A program made the translations under genes and the position numbers. Positions 33,026-41,661 of a stretch of 64,000 bases of DNA are shown here, piece by piece. Source of the stretch: Puteibacter caeruleilacunae (GTDB taxonomy: Bacteria > Bacteroidota > Bacteroidia > Bacteroidales > Prolixibacteraceae). Positions within the stretch are counted from its first letter, which is position 1. The number at the start of each line of letters is the position of its first letter. The notes under the pieces were generated by a model. The model saw only the letters and a program-made list of their open reading frames with translations, did no database searches and was not told the DNA's origin. The stretch covers positions 466,192 through 530,191 of the forward strand of contig SJCO01000002.1 in assembly GCA_005217565.1 (NCBI GenBank). The letters run 5' to 3'.

Positions 33026-33634
33026 ATGACTAAAACACAAATAGAAATTCCGTCAACAATAAAAGGTTTGATTTTCGATCTTGACGGAACAATTGCAGAC
33101 ACAATGCCTGCACATTTTATAGCATGGAGAAATGCTGTTGAACCTTACGGAATAGATTTCACTGTTGAGTTATTTAATAAATTAGCAGGTATACCTCTAT
33201 ACAAAACGATTGAAAAACTCAACGAAATGTTCAACACCAACATGAATCCTCAAGAGGTTGGCGATAGAAAAGAAACAGAGTTTGTAAAAACACTAGAACA
33301 GACAAAGCCGATTGAACCTGTTGTTGAAGTTATTAAGGCTTATCATGGCAAACTACCAATGTCAGTAGGAACTGGTGGTATTGATCGTATTGCGTGGCGT
33401 ACATTACAGATTGTAGGCTTAGATAAGTACTTTGATATTTTAGTGGCATCAGACCATATCTCCAATTCAAAACCACATCCTGAAACATTTTTAAAATGTG
33501 CTGAACAGATGGGAGTAGCACCAGAAGATTGTCTTGTTTTTGAAGATGGAGTTCTTGGAATTCAAGCTGCTGAAGCTGGAGGGATGTCATATGTTGACGT
33601 TACCAAGTATTACGAAGTAACCATGGGAAAATAA
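33026..33634 (+). CDS. HAD-superfamily phosphatase/phosphoglucomutase (YqaB / beta-PGM-like)
   Basis: A 202-residue cytoplasmic HAD hydrolase, subfamily IA. Motif I FDLDGTIADT carries the nucleophile Asp18 and acid/base Asp20. The helical cap is about 30-85, motif II/III lies around SVGTGG and NSKPHPETFLKC (Lys), and motif IV is VFEDGVLGIQAAEAGG. Sequence and length fit fructose-1-phosphatase (YqaB) or beta-phosphoglucomutase-type enzymes acting on sugar phosphates; the exact substrate is uncertain. I chose ATG at 33026 over the longer frame from 32957, since the extra 23 residues are not typical of the family. Confidence 0.87.
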   Translation: MTKTQIEIPSTIKGLIFDLDGTIADTMPAHFIAWRNAVEPYGIDFTVELFNKLAGIPLYKTIEKLNEMFNTNMNPQEVGDRKETEFVKTLEQTKPIEPVVEVIKAYHGKLPMSVGTGGIDRIAWRTLQIVGLDKYFDILVASDHISNSKPHPETFLKCAEQMGVAPEDCLVFEDGVLGIQAAEAGGMSYVDVTKYYEVTMGK

Positions 33635-33694
33635 TCTTTTCCACCATTATTTTGTTAGTAAGGAAAGTTATATAATCCACAGCAGGGAGGATCG

Positions 33695-35716
33695 ATGAAG
33701 AAATTCGAAATTGTTTCAGACTATGAGCCTACAGGTGATCAACCTCAGGCTATTAAGCAACTCGTAAAAGGAATAGAAGAAGGGCACCCGGCACAGACAC
33801 TGCTTGGTGTTACCGGCTCGGGAAAAACCTTTACGATGGCCAATGTAATTAAAGAGGTCCAGCGACCAGCATTGGTGCTGAGTCACAATAAGACTTTGGC
33901 AGCACAGCTTTATAGTGAGATGAAACAATTTTTCCCCAATAATGCTGTGGAATATTTTGTATCCTATTACGATTATTATCAGCCTGAAGCTTATTTGCCT
34001 GTTACCGACACCTACATCGAAAAGGATCTTTCCATTAATGATGAGATTGAAAAGCTAAGGTTAAGTGCAACCTCTTCTCTTCTATCAGGACGTAGAGATG
34101 TAATTGTTGTTTCTTCGGTTTCGTGCCTCTATGGTATCGGTAATCCTGAAGATTTTGACTCTAATGTGGTCAAGATTAAGCAAGGACAAATTATTGCGCG
34201 CAACGCATTTTTGCGTAAACTGGTTGATTCTTTGTATTCAAGAAATGAGGTAGATTTTAACCGTGGTAATTTCAGGGTAAAGGGAGATACTGTAGATGTT
34301 TACCCTGCCTATGCCGACTATGCATTCCGATTTATTTTCTGGGATGATGAGATCGAAGAGATTCATACATTCGATCCTCTTACCGGAAGTATGATTGAGG
34401 AGTTTGATGAGGCAACAATTTATCCTGCGAATATTTTTGTGACCACCAAAGAGCGAATGCAAAAATCAATCTTTGAAATTCAGGATGATTTGGTAAAACA
34501 AATTGAGTTTTTCAAAAGCATTGGAAAGCATCTTGAAGCCAAAAGGATTGAAGAACGTGTAACATACGACCTTGAAATGATGCGTGAACTAGGGCATTGT
34601 CCAGGAATTGAGAATTATTCCCGTTACTTTGATGGCCGAAAGCCTGGCACTCGTCCTTTCTGTCTCATTGATTATTTCCCTGATGATTTTGTTACGGTTA
34701 TTGATGAGAGTCACGTTACCGTTTCACAGATTAAAGCCATGTATGGCGGAGATAACTCAAGAAAAGTTAACCTGGTAGACTATGGGTTCAGATTACCAGC
34801 TGCAGTGGATAACCGACCGTTGAGATTTGAAGAATTTGAAGATGTCGTCCATCAAACAGTTTTCGTGAGTGCAACTCCTGCTGATTATGAGATAGAGAAA
34901 AGCGAAGGCGTTATTGTAGAACAGATTATCCGTCCAACAGGACTGTTAGATCCTGAGATTGTAGTTAAGCCAAGCTTAAATCAAATTGATGATCTAATCA
35001 ATGAGATTTCAGATCGTACTGAGAAGGATGAACGAGTACTTGTAACTACACTGACCAAGCGAATGGCCGAGGAGCTTACCAAATACTTCACAAGAATGAA
35101 TATTCGAACTCGCTATATTCACTCCGATATAGATACTCTGGAAAGGGTGGAGATTATGGAAGCCCTAAGAAATGGGGAATTTGATGTTCTTGTAGGTATC
35201 AACCTCTTAAGAGAGGGACTTGACCTTCCCGAAGTTTCTCTGGTAGCAATATTGGATGCCGACAAAGAGGGGTTTCTTCGTTCCGAACGTTCATTAACAC
35301 AGACAGCAGGTCGTGCTGCAAGAAACTTGAATGGTAAAGTAATCATGTATGCCGATAAAATTACTGAGTCGATGCAGAAAACCATTGATTCAACCAACTA
35401 CCGAAGAGCAAAGCAGATGCAATACAATGAGGAAAATGGCATAACTCCTAAAGCAATTGTTAAGGCATCTCGAGAAATTATTGGTGTTGAAAGTAAACGC
35501 AAGAACAAAGAATCGAAAGCTTATTCAGGAGTTGAGAACATTGACATTGCTGCCGATCCTGTTGTTCAATACATGGATAAGCATGCATTACAGGAGACTA
35601 TTGCCAATGTAAAAGCAAAAATGAAAAAAGCAGCAGCAGACTTGGATTTCATTGAAGCAGCAGCTCTTAGAGACGAAATGTTCAGACTTGAAGCGTTGCT
35701 TAATACCAAACAATAG
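33695..35716 (+). CDS. uvrB: Excinuclease ABC subunit B
   Basis: The damage-verification helicase of nucleotide excision repair, acting with UvrA and UvrC in the cytosol. The 673-residue product has the usual UvrB length. Walker A LGVTGSGKT is at 37-45, the DNA-clamping beta-hairpin region YYDYYQPEAYLP at about 90-101, and the helicase II motif VIDESHVT at about 337-344. Helicase motifs V and VI follow (GINLLREGLDLPEVSLVAIL; QTAGRAARN), and a C-terminal UVR motif (LDFIEAAALRDEMFRLEALL). An AGGGAGG ribosome-binding site lies 4 bp before the ATG. It is probably a single-gene unit. Confidence 0.98.
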   Translation: MKKFEIVSDYEPTGDQPQAIKQLVKGIEEGHPAQTLLGVTGSGKTFTMANVIKEVQRPALVLSHNKTLAAQLYSEMKQFFPNNAVEYFVSYYDYYQPEAYLPVTDTYIEKDLSINDEIEKLRLSATSSLLSGRRDVIVVSSVSCLYGIGNPEDFDSNVVKIKQGQIIARNAFLRKLVDSLYSRNEVDFNRGNFRVKGDTVDVYPAYADYAFRFIFWDDEIEEIHTFDPLTGSMIEEFDEATIYPANIFVTTKERMQKSIFEIQDDLVKQIEFFKSIGKHLEAKRIEERVTYDLEMMRELGHCPGIENYSRYFDGRKPGTRPFCLIDYFPDDFVTVIDESHVTVSQIKAMYGGDNSRKVNLVDYGFRLPAAVDNRPLRFEEFEDVVHQTVFVSATPADYEIEKSEGVIVEQIIRPTGLLDPEIVVKPSLNQIDDLINEISDRTEKDERVLVTTLTKRMAEELTKYFTRMNIRTRYIHSDIDTLERVEIMEALRNGEFDVLVGINLLREGLDLPEVSLVAILDADKEGFLRSERSLTQTAGRAARNLNGKVIMYADKITESMQKTIDSTNYRRAKQMQYNEENGITPKAIVKASREIIGVESKRKNKESKAYSGVENIDIAADPVVQYMDKHALQETIANVKAKMKKAAADLDFIEAAALRDEMFRLEALLNTKQ

Positions 35717-35773
35717 ATATTACGCAAAACGTTACTATTGGAGCATTAACAAACTCCTCTCTCAAAAAAAGGC

Positions 35774-35802
35774 AAAAAAAAGAGACCACGGGCAGTGGCC
35801 TC
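35774..35802 (-). terminator. Rho-independent terminator, minus strand
   Basis: On the minus strand GAGGCCAC-TGCCC-GTGGTCTC forms an 8-bp stem with one A-C mismatch, directly followed by eight T residues. It points away from uvrB, so it does not serve that gene. Confidence 0.7.
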
Positions 35803-36009
35803 AGAGATAGGCTATGTGAACAAGCCTGATTTCTCAAGCAGCATAATAATTCTTCGTTGAACTGACACATTTGTTTTTACCATAGATTGACAAACCCGTA
35901 ATTGGTAGGAGGATTCATCCGAGGAGATATTTTTAAATTGATTGATTGATTCCTAACTCCCCTCCATAAATACTCTGCTGCCTGGTAAACTCTATTTTGT
36001 CTAACTAAC
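35774..36009 (-). ncRNA. Candidate small RNA (promoter to terminator, about 235 nt)
   Basis: Between uvrB and the HEGMH gene the minus strand carries a perfect -7 box TACATTTG (36016-36023) and, 240 bp on, a terminator with an eight-T run (35774-35802). No minus-strand gene lies upstream to need that terminator, and no good reading frame lies inside. The predicted transcript has several complementary purine/pyrimidine blocks (for example GGAGGGGAG and ATCTCCTC). It could be a 6S-like or other regulatory RNA. I could not match it to a known family. Confidence 0.4.
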
Positions 36010-36015
36010 TAATCT

Positions 36016-36023
36016 CAAATGTA
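36016..36023 (-). promoter_or_regulatory. -7 box of the candidate small RNA
   Basis: Minus-strand TACATTTG is a perfect TAnnTTTG box, with a T-run (GGTTTTTTC) about 18-20 bp upstream at the -33 position. Predicted start near 36009. Confidence 0.5.
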
Positions 36024-36067
36024 AGTGACTGCCAGGAAAGAAAAAACCTATGATGGTTAAACGTCAC

Positions 36068-36091
36068 CTCCCAGCATACAAGTGTTGGGAG
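36068..36091. repeat. Hairpin upstream of the HEGMH/barrel gene
   Basis: CTCCCAGCA pairs with TGTTGGGAG (one G-T) around a 6-base loop, followed by TTTATT on the plus strand. It lies about 105 bp before the ATG at 36197 and just upstream of the small-RNA promoter. It could be a leader structure or a weak terminator. Confidence 0.4.
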
Positions 36092-36196
36092 TTTATTGGT
36101 AAGCGTATTTTTAATGCTAAAGAAAATCCTCTTTTTATGTAAATAATTTTAAAAAACGTGCGTATATGCACATAGTAGCATCTGAAATTGTTGATC

Positions 36197-38113
36197 ATGA
36201 AATCAAGAATTGTCTTTAATATCTTATGTGCAATATGCTTAATCTTATTAGGAAGTAAAGGACTTTCTCTTCAAGCACAAAATGGGCAACAAGTTCCTTT
36301 TAAAGGGATGAAACCCAACGATCCTACACGAATGGTTATCAACCGTGTTTTGAACGGAAAATACTCCATGCAACATATGTTTAGTCAGAAAGAATGGTCT
36401 TCCGGACATTATAAAGGAGCCTGGGAACGCGCAAGACAATATTTCCCCAATAATTTCTACTACAATACATCAACAAAATATTTCATGACGCATGGTTTCG
36501 ATAGTAAAGGCAAATTGTATATGGAGGTCTACCAATCGAAAGAATTGACCTGGGCCAAAGAGAATCTTGTAAACTTTGCTCCGAAGAATGTAGTCGACTA
36601 TTATCAAAAAATCCATCGCGATAATAACGAAAGTGCCATTAAGGATTTTAAAAAGAAACTGGGCCTGTTGGAATCCTATTTTGCAAATGATAAATCGCAC
36701 AGTCAGCTTAAAAAGATGCTCGGTAGTAAGCTATACAATCAAATGATGAAAACACTTCAGAATGAAGGGTATCATATGTTTGCTGGTGCATTAATGCACG
36801 AAGGAATGCATTCAAAAATGGATAATGATCAGAAGGTAGCCAAAATCCAACAGGATTTTAAGACCTGTAAGACTCCTGTTCAATGGGATGAGTTAAGAGG
36901 ATACATGGCTGAAGTTAATTATCACTCGAAATACTATAGGTGGGCAGTAAGAAATATCAATGCTCATTGGTCAAACATTTTTAAACTACTCAAAGATCTG
37001 GAACGTTATCGCAATAAGCAAAAACCATTAAAACAACATGAAAAGGATGCCATAGAGAAAATTAAAGCAAGGATAAAAGCTCATATCGCAATGATCAGGG
37101 TACACCTGAGAGAAATCCAACAATCAATTGACAGGATGAGCGGACTAATGGATTATTTCAAAAAGAATTATGTGAAAGCTAATGCCGATAAGAAATATCA
37201 GGATATGATCAATAAAATGCAAGCAGACGTTAGCAATTTTAAACGAGATGCAGGCAAGATGATTAATGATATGGAAGGTTGGTTGAAAGATCTCGAGAGT
37301 TATCTGAAACTATTCAACGAATGGGCATCATGCAAACAACCAACACCTCCGCCTAAGAAAGATCAGGAGAAAATAAAGAAAAAGGTGAAAGATGCCGATT
37401 GGCCAACTCCTCCTGGAAAAGACGCAGAGAATATCAAGCGTAAAGCTGAGACTGAAATCGGGAAAGCTTATATCGCAGGACCGAATATCCCAAGTTCTCC
37501 AACTGCTCCACGTAGTAAGAATAAATCGTTTGTAATTTCTGCAGGAGGTAATATCTCAACCACATCAAATTCTGAGCTAAACGATTATATCGATTATCTT
37601 AACACAACATGGAATGGAGATATTGGTTCTATGAAATCAGCAATTGGATTCTGGATCGAAGGAACAGTACCTGTTACAGATAACTTTGGCATATCTGTCG
37701 AGTATGAATCATTTAATCAAAGTGAGAATAGTACATTACTAGTAACCAATAACGATTATGAAGTTGAAACATCATTAAAAGGGATCGTTTTCAATACAAT
37801 CTTCAAGACCAACCCATTTTCCTCAACGGTATCACTTTATGGCAAATTCGGAGCAGGCTATTACATGTCGGACTATACCGAAACAGAAGGAGATTTTGTT
37901 ATTGATGCTGACGACTCTGGAATTGGAGTAAAATTAGGAGTAGGTACTGAAATAGGATTCGGTAATGGAAATACAGGTTTACAACTTGAAAGTGGTTATC
38001 GTTTTGTTTCATCCGACAACTATGATGAAGAATTCTTTGCTCCTAACGATCCTCCTGTAGAAATTAACAACAGTGGGATTTTTGTAAAGATCGGTATGTT
38101 CTTCAAATTCTAA
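36197..38113 (+). CDS. Exported HEGMH-motif protein fused to a coiled coil and an outer-membrane beta-barrel
   Basis: A 638-residue protein of a type I do not recognise as one family. The signal peptide is about 1-28 (ending LQAQ). An N-terminal helical domain carries FAGALMHEGMHSKMD, giving a zinc-type HExxH at 201-205, with WDELRGYMAE (Glu232/Glu239) 27-34 residues on as a possible third ligand, as in gluzincin peptidases. A long Lys/Glu-rich coiled coil runs from about 255 to 375, then a Pro/Lys linker (about 382-440), then a small barrel from KSFVISAGGNIS (about 441) to the terminal Phe (KIGMFFKF). ATG at 36197 was chosen; the frame extends to a TTG at 36188. Peptidase activity is an inference. 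Confidence 0.75.
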   Translation: MKSRIVFNILCAICLILLGSKGLSLQAQNGQQVPFKGMKPNDPTRMVINRVLNGKYSMQHMFSQKEWSSGHYKGAWERARQYFPNNFYYNTSTKYFMTHGFDSKGKLYMEVYQSKELTWAKENLVNFAPKNVVDYYQKIHRDNNESAIKDFKKKLGLLESYFANDKSHSQLKKMLGSKLYNQMMKTLQNEGYHMFAGALMHEGMHSKMDNDQKVAKIQQDFKTCKTPVQWDELRGYMAEVNYHSKYYRWAVRNINAHWSNIFKLLKDLERYRNKQKPLKQHEKDAIEKIKARIKAHIAMIRVHLREIQQSIDRMSGLMDYFKKNYVKANADKKYQDMINKMQADVSNFKRDAGKMINDMEGWLKDLESYLKLFNEWASCKQPTPPPKKDQEKIKKKVKDADWPTPPGKDAENIKRKAETEIGKAYIAGPNIPSSPTAPRSKNKSFVISAGGNISTTSNSELNDYIDYLNTTWNGDIGSMKSAIGFWIEGTVPVTDNFGISVEYESFNQSENSTLLVTNNDYEVETSLKGIVFNTIFKTNPFSSTVSLYGKFGAGYYMSDYTETEGDFVIDADDSGIGVKLGVGTEIGFGNGNTGLQLESGYRFVSSDNYDEEFFAPNDPPVEINNSGIFVKIGMFFKF

Positions 38114-38147
38114 ACAAATGTAAAATCTACCTGTTTTAAACAATAAC

Positions 38148-38720
38148 ATGCTTAAAAGAATACAAATAATGCAACGAACAGTTTTAATCCTTTTTCTATT
38201 TATCTCTTTCCATTGCTTAGCAATAAAGGAGAAAACGCAGGAGGCAGAGGGTGACTCATTATCCTACAGAACATTTAAGTTTGAAAAGGTAACCACACTT
38301 CCAGGAGAACCGACAGAAATATACGATGCAATATCAGGAGATATCAGTGAATGGTGGGATCATAGTTTCTCAAAAGATCCATACAAATTGTTTATTGAAG
38401 CCAAACCCGGTGGAGGTTTTTATGAATACTTTAATGAACAGGGTGATGGAGTATTACATGCTACCGTAATCGCTGCGCAAAGAGGAAAGCTGCTACGATT
38501 TGATGGACCACTAGGTCTATCGGGCTTGGCAGTACAAATTGTGACCACCTATTATTTTGCTCCTGCAGGAAACGATTCGACAGAACTCAAAGTAGAAGTA
38601 CATGGGGCTGGAGAGCTCACCAACAAGCTTCCAGCTATTGTTGAAAAGGTATGGGAACACTTCATATTTGAACGTTTTGTTCCTTATGTTGAAAATAGAA
38701 ATAAAGTAAGAAATGAATAA
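38148..38720 (+). CDS. Exported SRPBCC/START-like protein
   Basis: A 190-residue protein with a signal peptide (MLKRIQIMQRTVLILFLFIS, cleavage near residue 25) and one SRPBCC/AHSA1-like domain: EIYDAISGDISEWWDHSFSK, the EAKPGGGFYEYFNEQGDGVL strands, the LLRFDGPLG strand, then a C-terminal helix (KLPAIVEKVWEHFIFERFVP). These domains bind hydrophobic ligands in a helix-grip cavity. Export is unusual, since most bacterial members are cytoplasmic. It follows the HEGMH/barrel gene by 34 bp and may be co-transcribed. ATG at 38169 is an alternative start. Confidence 0.8.
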   Translation: MLKRIQIMQRTVLILFLFISFHCLAIKEKTQEAEGDSLSYRTFKFEKVTTLPGEPTEIYDAISGDISEWWDHSFSKDPYKLFIEAKPGGGFYEYFNEQGDGVLHATVIAAQRGKLLRFDGPLGLSGLAVQIVTTYYFAPAGNDSTELKVEVHGAGELTNKLPAIVEKVWEHFIFERFVPYVENRNKVRNE

Positions 38721-38854
38721 TCGCAAACAATTATTTACATCTTTTTATCTGATTATTAACATTATGCCATTTTATTTCTCATTTAGATACCGTAAATTTA
38801 CTAAGGGAAGGTTTATACACTCCCTTGCTTTTAGTTAACATTAATATTTTCAAG

Positions 38855-39139
38855 ATGAACATTTTCGTTGCAAAGTTAAATCCCCGCATCACGGGTGAAG
38901 ATTTAAACAATCTATTTAGTCAATTTGGAGAAGTCGCTTCGGCCAAAGTTGTTATCGATCGAGAAACCAACCGTTCCAAATGTTTTGGTTTTGTTGAAAT
39001 GCCTAACGATGATGAAGGCAATACAGCCATTAAAGAACTTAATGATGCTGTTTACGATGGTAATCCCATTGTTGTGAAATTAGCAAAACCAAGAGAAGAA
39101 AATCGTCCTAGACGGCCTCGAGTATATAACCGACGTTAG
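38855..39139 (+). CDS. RRM-type RNA-binding protein (Rbp-like)
   Basis: A 94-residue protein that is almost entirely one RNA-recognition motif: RNP-2 NIFVAKL (2-8), RNP-1 KCFGFVEM (43-50), and a short basic tail (REENRPRRPRVYNRR). Single-RRM proteins of this size are common in Bacteroidota and are proposed RNA chaperones or post-transcriptional regulators, in a phylum that lacks a clear Hfq. I chose ATG at 38855, since the frame only extends upstream to a TTG. It is followed by a textbook terminator at 39189-39216. Confidence 0.93.
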   Translation: MNIFVAKLNPRITGEDLNNLFSQFGEVASAKVVIDRETNRSKCFGFVEMPNDDEGNTAIKELNDAVYDGNPIVVKLAKPREENRPRRPRVYNRR

Positions 39140-39188
39140 TTCTCCAACATTTCAGTGAGATTTAGAATTAATTTCCAGTTATAGCTCC

Positions 39189-39216
39189 AAAGGTGACAGT
39201 TCTGTCACCTTTTTTT
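39189..39216 (+). terminator. Rho-independent terminator after the RRM gene
   Basis: AAAGGTGACA-GTTC-TGTCACCTTT forms a 10-bp stem followed by further T residues, ideal for termination on the plus strand. Confidence 0.9.
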
Positions 39217-39322
39217 GATGCATACAATTACCTACCTTTGTCTTCAATTCAATAGTCGTGTACCAGATATTACCACGATTACTGAATCCGCAAATCCATA
39301 AATCATATAATACTGAATTAAT

Positions 39323-40153
39323 ATGAAAATAGTATTAGCACTAATTGTTAGCATGACCGTTCTTTCGGGAATGGCTCAAAAAACCATTAATCTAATGAGT
39401 TACAACATCAGGTATAATAATCCAGGAGATGGTGTAAATGCCTGGGATAATCGCAAAGACCTGGTAACTTCATTGGTTAAATTTCATCAAACTGATATTC
39501 TATGTGCTCAGGAAGTACTGGATGGTCAGTTAAATGATATTCTTGATCGTTTTCCAGGATGGAAATTCGTAGGTGTTGGAAGAGATGATGGTAAAAAGGC
39601 TGGAGAATATGCTCCTATCTTCTTTAATCCTGCAAAATTTAAGCTTCTTGATAATGGTCATTTTTGGTTAGGAGAAGACCCAACTAAGCCACAAAAGGGG
39701 TGGGATGCAGTATGTATTCGCATTACAACTTGGGCAAAGCTAAAGTCTAAGAAAACCAAACAGGAATTCTATGTATTCAACACCCACTTTGATCATGTAG
39801 GTAAAGTTGCACAACGAAACTCGGCCACCTTAATCATGGACAAGATGAAAGAGTTAGCACATGGAAAACTGCCAATAATCTTGACTGGAGATTTTAACCT
39901 GAATCCAACATCAGAAGCGATACTGTTATTAAGTAAACACCTAAATGACAGTAAATTTTCATCAGAACTTCCTCCATACGGACCTGAAGGAACTTTCAAT
40001 TCATTCAAATTTGATCATCCTCTAAAATCAAGGATAGACTACATATTTACGAATGATAAAGTAAAAGTACACCGCTATGGAGTGCTTAGTGATAGCAAAG
40101 ATCAACGTTATTACTCGGACCACCTTCCGGTGTTAACCGAAATAAGCTTTTAA
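39323..40153 (+). CDS. Exported endonuclease/exonuclease/phosphatase-family hydrolase
   Basis: A 276-residue enzyme with a signal peptide (1-18, ending GMAQ) and the DNase I-like fold. Motifs include NLMSYNIRYNNPGDG with metal-site Asn, CAQEVLDGQ with catalytic Glu, YVFNTHFDHVG, ILTGDFNLNP with Asp/Asn, and SDHLPVLTEI with the C-terminal catalytic Asp-His. Such exported EEP proteins act as phosphodiesterases or nucleases. The substrate cannot be told. It is a single-gene unit between two hairpins. Confidence 0.92.
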   Translation: MKIVLALIVSMTVLSGMAQKTINLMSYNIRYNNPGDGVNAWDNRKDLVTSLVKFHQTDILCAQEVLDGQLNDILDRFPGWKFVGVGRDDGKKAGEYAPIFFNPAKFKLLDNGHFWLGEDPTKPQKGWDAVCIRITTWAKLKSKKTKQEFYVFNTHFDHVGKVAQRNSATLIMDKMKELAHGKLPIILTGDFNLNPTSEAILLLSKHLNDSKFSSELPPYGPEGTFNSFKFDHPLKSRIDYIFTNDKVKVHRYGVLSDSKDQRYYSDHLPVLTEISF

Positions 40154-40162
40154 TTTTTATAC

Positions 40163-40200
40163 TCAGTTTCCTGAAAGTTGAACAGCTTTCAGGAAACTGA
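40163..40200. terminator. Bidirectional terminator hairpin
   Basis: A perfect 15-bp stem TCAGTTTCCTGAAAG / CTTTCAGGAAACTGA with an 8-base loop, between convergent stops at 40153 and 40206. It closes the EEP gene and the biotin operon. Confidence 0.8.
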
Positions 40201-40205
40201 ATTCC

Positions 40206-40880
40206 TTACAACAATCCGTCAAAGGTAACTTCTACTGTTTTACCTTCTTCTACGAAGGGTAACTCCCAAAGACGTGCATTAGGGTACCATTTATCAAGAT
40301 ATTGCTTGAAGATTTTGATAGAATCTTTAAAAATCGCCTCACTTTTTCGAGGGAAATGATTATAAATAATCCCCTTTACCTGGATGCCTCGGTTAAACAT
40401 CACTTCTAAACTTAAAAGTGTATGATTAATGCTTCCCAACTTTGATGAAGTAACCAGGATAACAGGAAGCTTTTGCTCTTCCACATAATCAATTGCATTA
40501 ACACTTGTATTTAATGGTACGTGTAAACCTCCGGCTCCTTCCAATAAAACCGTCTCATATTTATCGGCTAGTAGCTTTGTATTCTCCGTGATCTTGTCAA
40601 TATCAATAGACTTACCTTCAAGTTCAGCTGCCAGATGAGGAGAGGCTGGATAATCAAACACCTGGCTACAGGTAATGAAATTTTTATCTTCCTCCATTAG
40701 CTCAACACCCATTATCTCTCGATGAGTAATCAAGTCTTCCGCAACTCCCTCACAACCTGTCTGTACCATTTTCTGAGTGATAACGCTTCCGCCCTGCTGC
40801 TGAATATATTTGGCTAAATAACCAGTTGCGATGCTCTTGCCGGCATCGGTATCTATAGCTGAAATAAAATATACTGACAT
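40206..40880 (-). CDS. bioD: Dethiobiotin synthetase
   Basis: Carboxylates 7,8-diaminopelargonate to dethiobiotin using ATP and CO2, the penultimate step of biotin synthesis. The 224-residue product has P-loop SAIDTDAGKS (7-16), QKMVQTGCEG, and LLEGAGGLHVPL, the BioD signature. I chose ATG at 40880 (MSVYFI); the longer frame from 40907 would overlap bioC and adds residues not seen in the family. It is the last gene of the bio operon. Confidence 0.95.
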   Translation of the reverse strand: MSVYFISAIDTDAGKSIATGYLAKYIQQQGGSVITQKMVQTGCEGVAEDLITHREIMGVELMEEDKNFITCSQVFDYPASPHLAAELEGKSIDIDKITENTKLLADKYETVLLEGAGGLHVPLNTSVNAIDYVEEQKLPVILVTSSKLGSINHTLLSLEVMFNRGIQVKGIIYNHFPRKSEAIFKDSIKIFKQYLDKWYPNARLWELPFVEEGKTVEVTFDGLL

Positions 40881-40884
40881 ATTA

Positions 40885-41643
40885 CTATTTTTTTTGTGCA
40901 ACAACATAAATCGGATGATAAGTCAAAGTAACTTTTCCTGATGCTGTCTTATAACGTGATTCATATTCGTGGATAAACTCCTGCATCTCTGTTCGAGTCC
41001 AACACTTTGTAGCTGTTGCATTCACCCCTGTCTTTTTCAGATGCTCTAATACATCTCTAACTGAATCAAACTCTAATGAAATTTCATCTTCTTCAATTTG
41101 AATAACATCGAATGATGCTTCTACCATTCGTCCCAACTCCTTTAATGGGAAATACTCAAGTCCCCCTCCTCTTATTGATCTTAACTCATGAAAATTCCTT
41201 GGTCCGAAAGATGAAAACACAAACCACCCATTTTTACTTAAAGAAGAATGAACTTTTGTAATGAATTGATCAAGATGATGAAACCACTGCACAGTAGAGG
41301 CAGAGATAATCAGGTTCAAATTACCAGGAAAATCAATTTGCTCAGCATCGCCGGGTAAGAATCTTCTGAAACAACCTTTACTATTAATCTCTTCACCCAC
41401 TCCTTCCCTTACATCATCAACAAGATCATTAATCCACCAGGAAGTGTCTCTATTGTTCTGGATTAGTTTCTTTGTCAAATATCCAGTTCCACAACCAATT
41501 TCTAATGCCTCCCCTGGTGAGTAATCCTCGGGCATCAATGACAGCAAATGATCTACAATTAATTGTTGAGCAGCAGCTTCCTGATCATATGTATCAAGGC
41601 TTTTAGAAAAATGTCGCTTTACCTGTTCTTTATCTACTTTCAT
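40885..41643 (-). CDS. bioC: Malonyl-ACP O-methyltransferase
   Basis: Methylates malonyl-ACP so that it can prime fatty-acid elongation toward pimeloyl-ACP, the first committed step of biotin synthesis. The 252-residue SAM methyltransferase begins HFSKSLDTYDQEAAAQ, characteristic of BioC, with the SAM-binding motif LEIGCGTGYLT at about 47-57 and ISASTVQWFHHLDQF after. It sits 18 bp after bioG and 4 bp before bioD. Confidence 0.93.
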   Translation of the reverse strand: MKVDKEQVKRHFSKSLDTYDQEAAAQQLIVDHLLSLMPEDYSPGEALEIGCGTGYLTKKLIQNNRDTSWWINDLVDDVREGVGEEINSKGCFRRFLPGDAEQIDFPGNLNLIISASTVQWFHHLDQFITKVHSSLSKNGWFVFSSFGPRNFHELRSIRGGGLEYFPLKELGRMVEASFDVIQIEEDEISLEFDSVRDVLEHLKKTGVNATATKCWTRTEMQEFIHEYESRYKTASGKVTLTYHPIYVVAQKK

Positions 41644-41661
41644 GATTTGATCACATTCATT

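Noticed and set aside
33635-33660. AATAAT...ATTATT inverted repeat after the HAD gene as a terminator
   Set aside because: The stem is only six A/T pairs and has no following T-run. Too weak to call.
35960-36000. Resemblance to signal-recognition-particle RNA (GTTTACCAGG on the minus strand)
   Set aside because: Only ten bases agree, and the conserved GGAAGCAGC loop partner of SRP RNA is missing.
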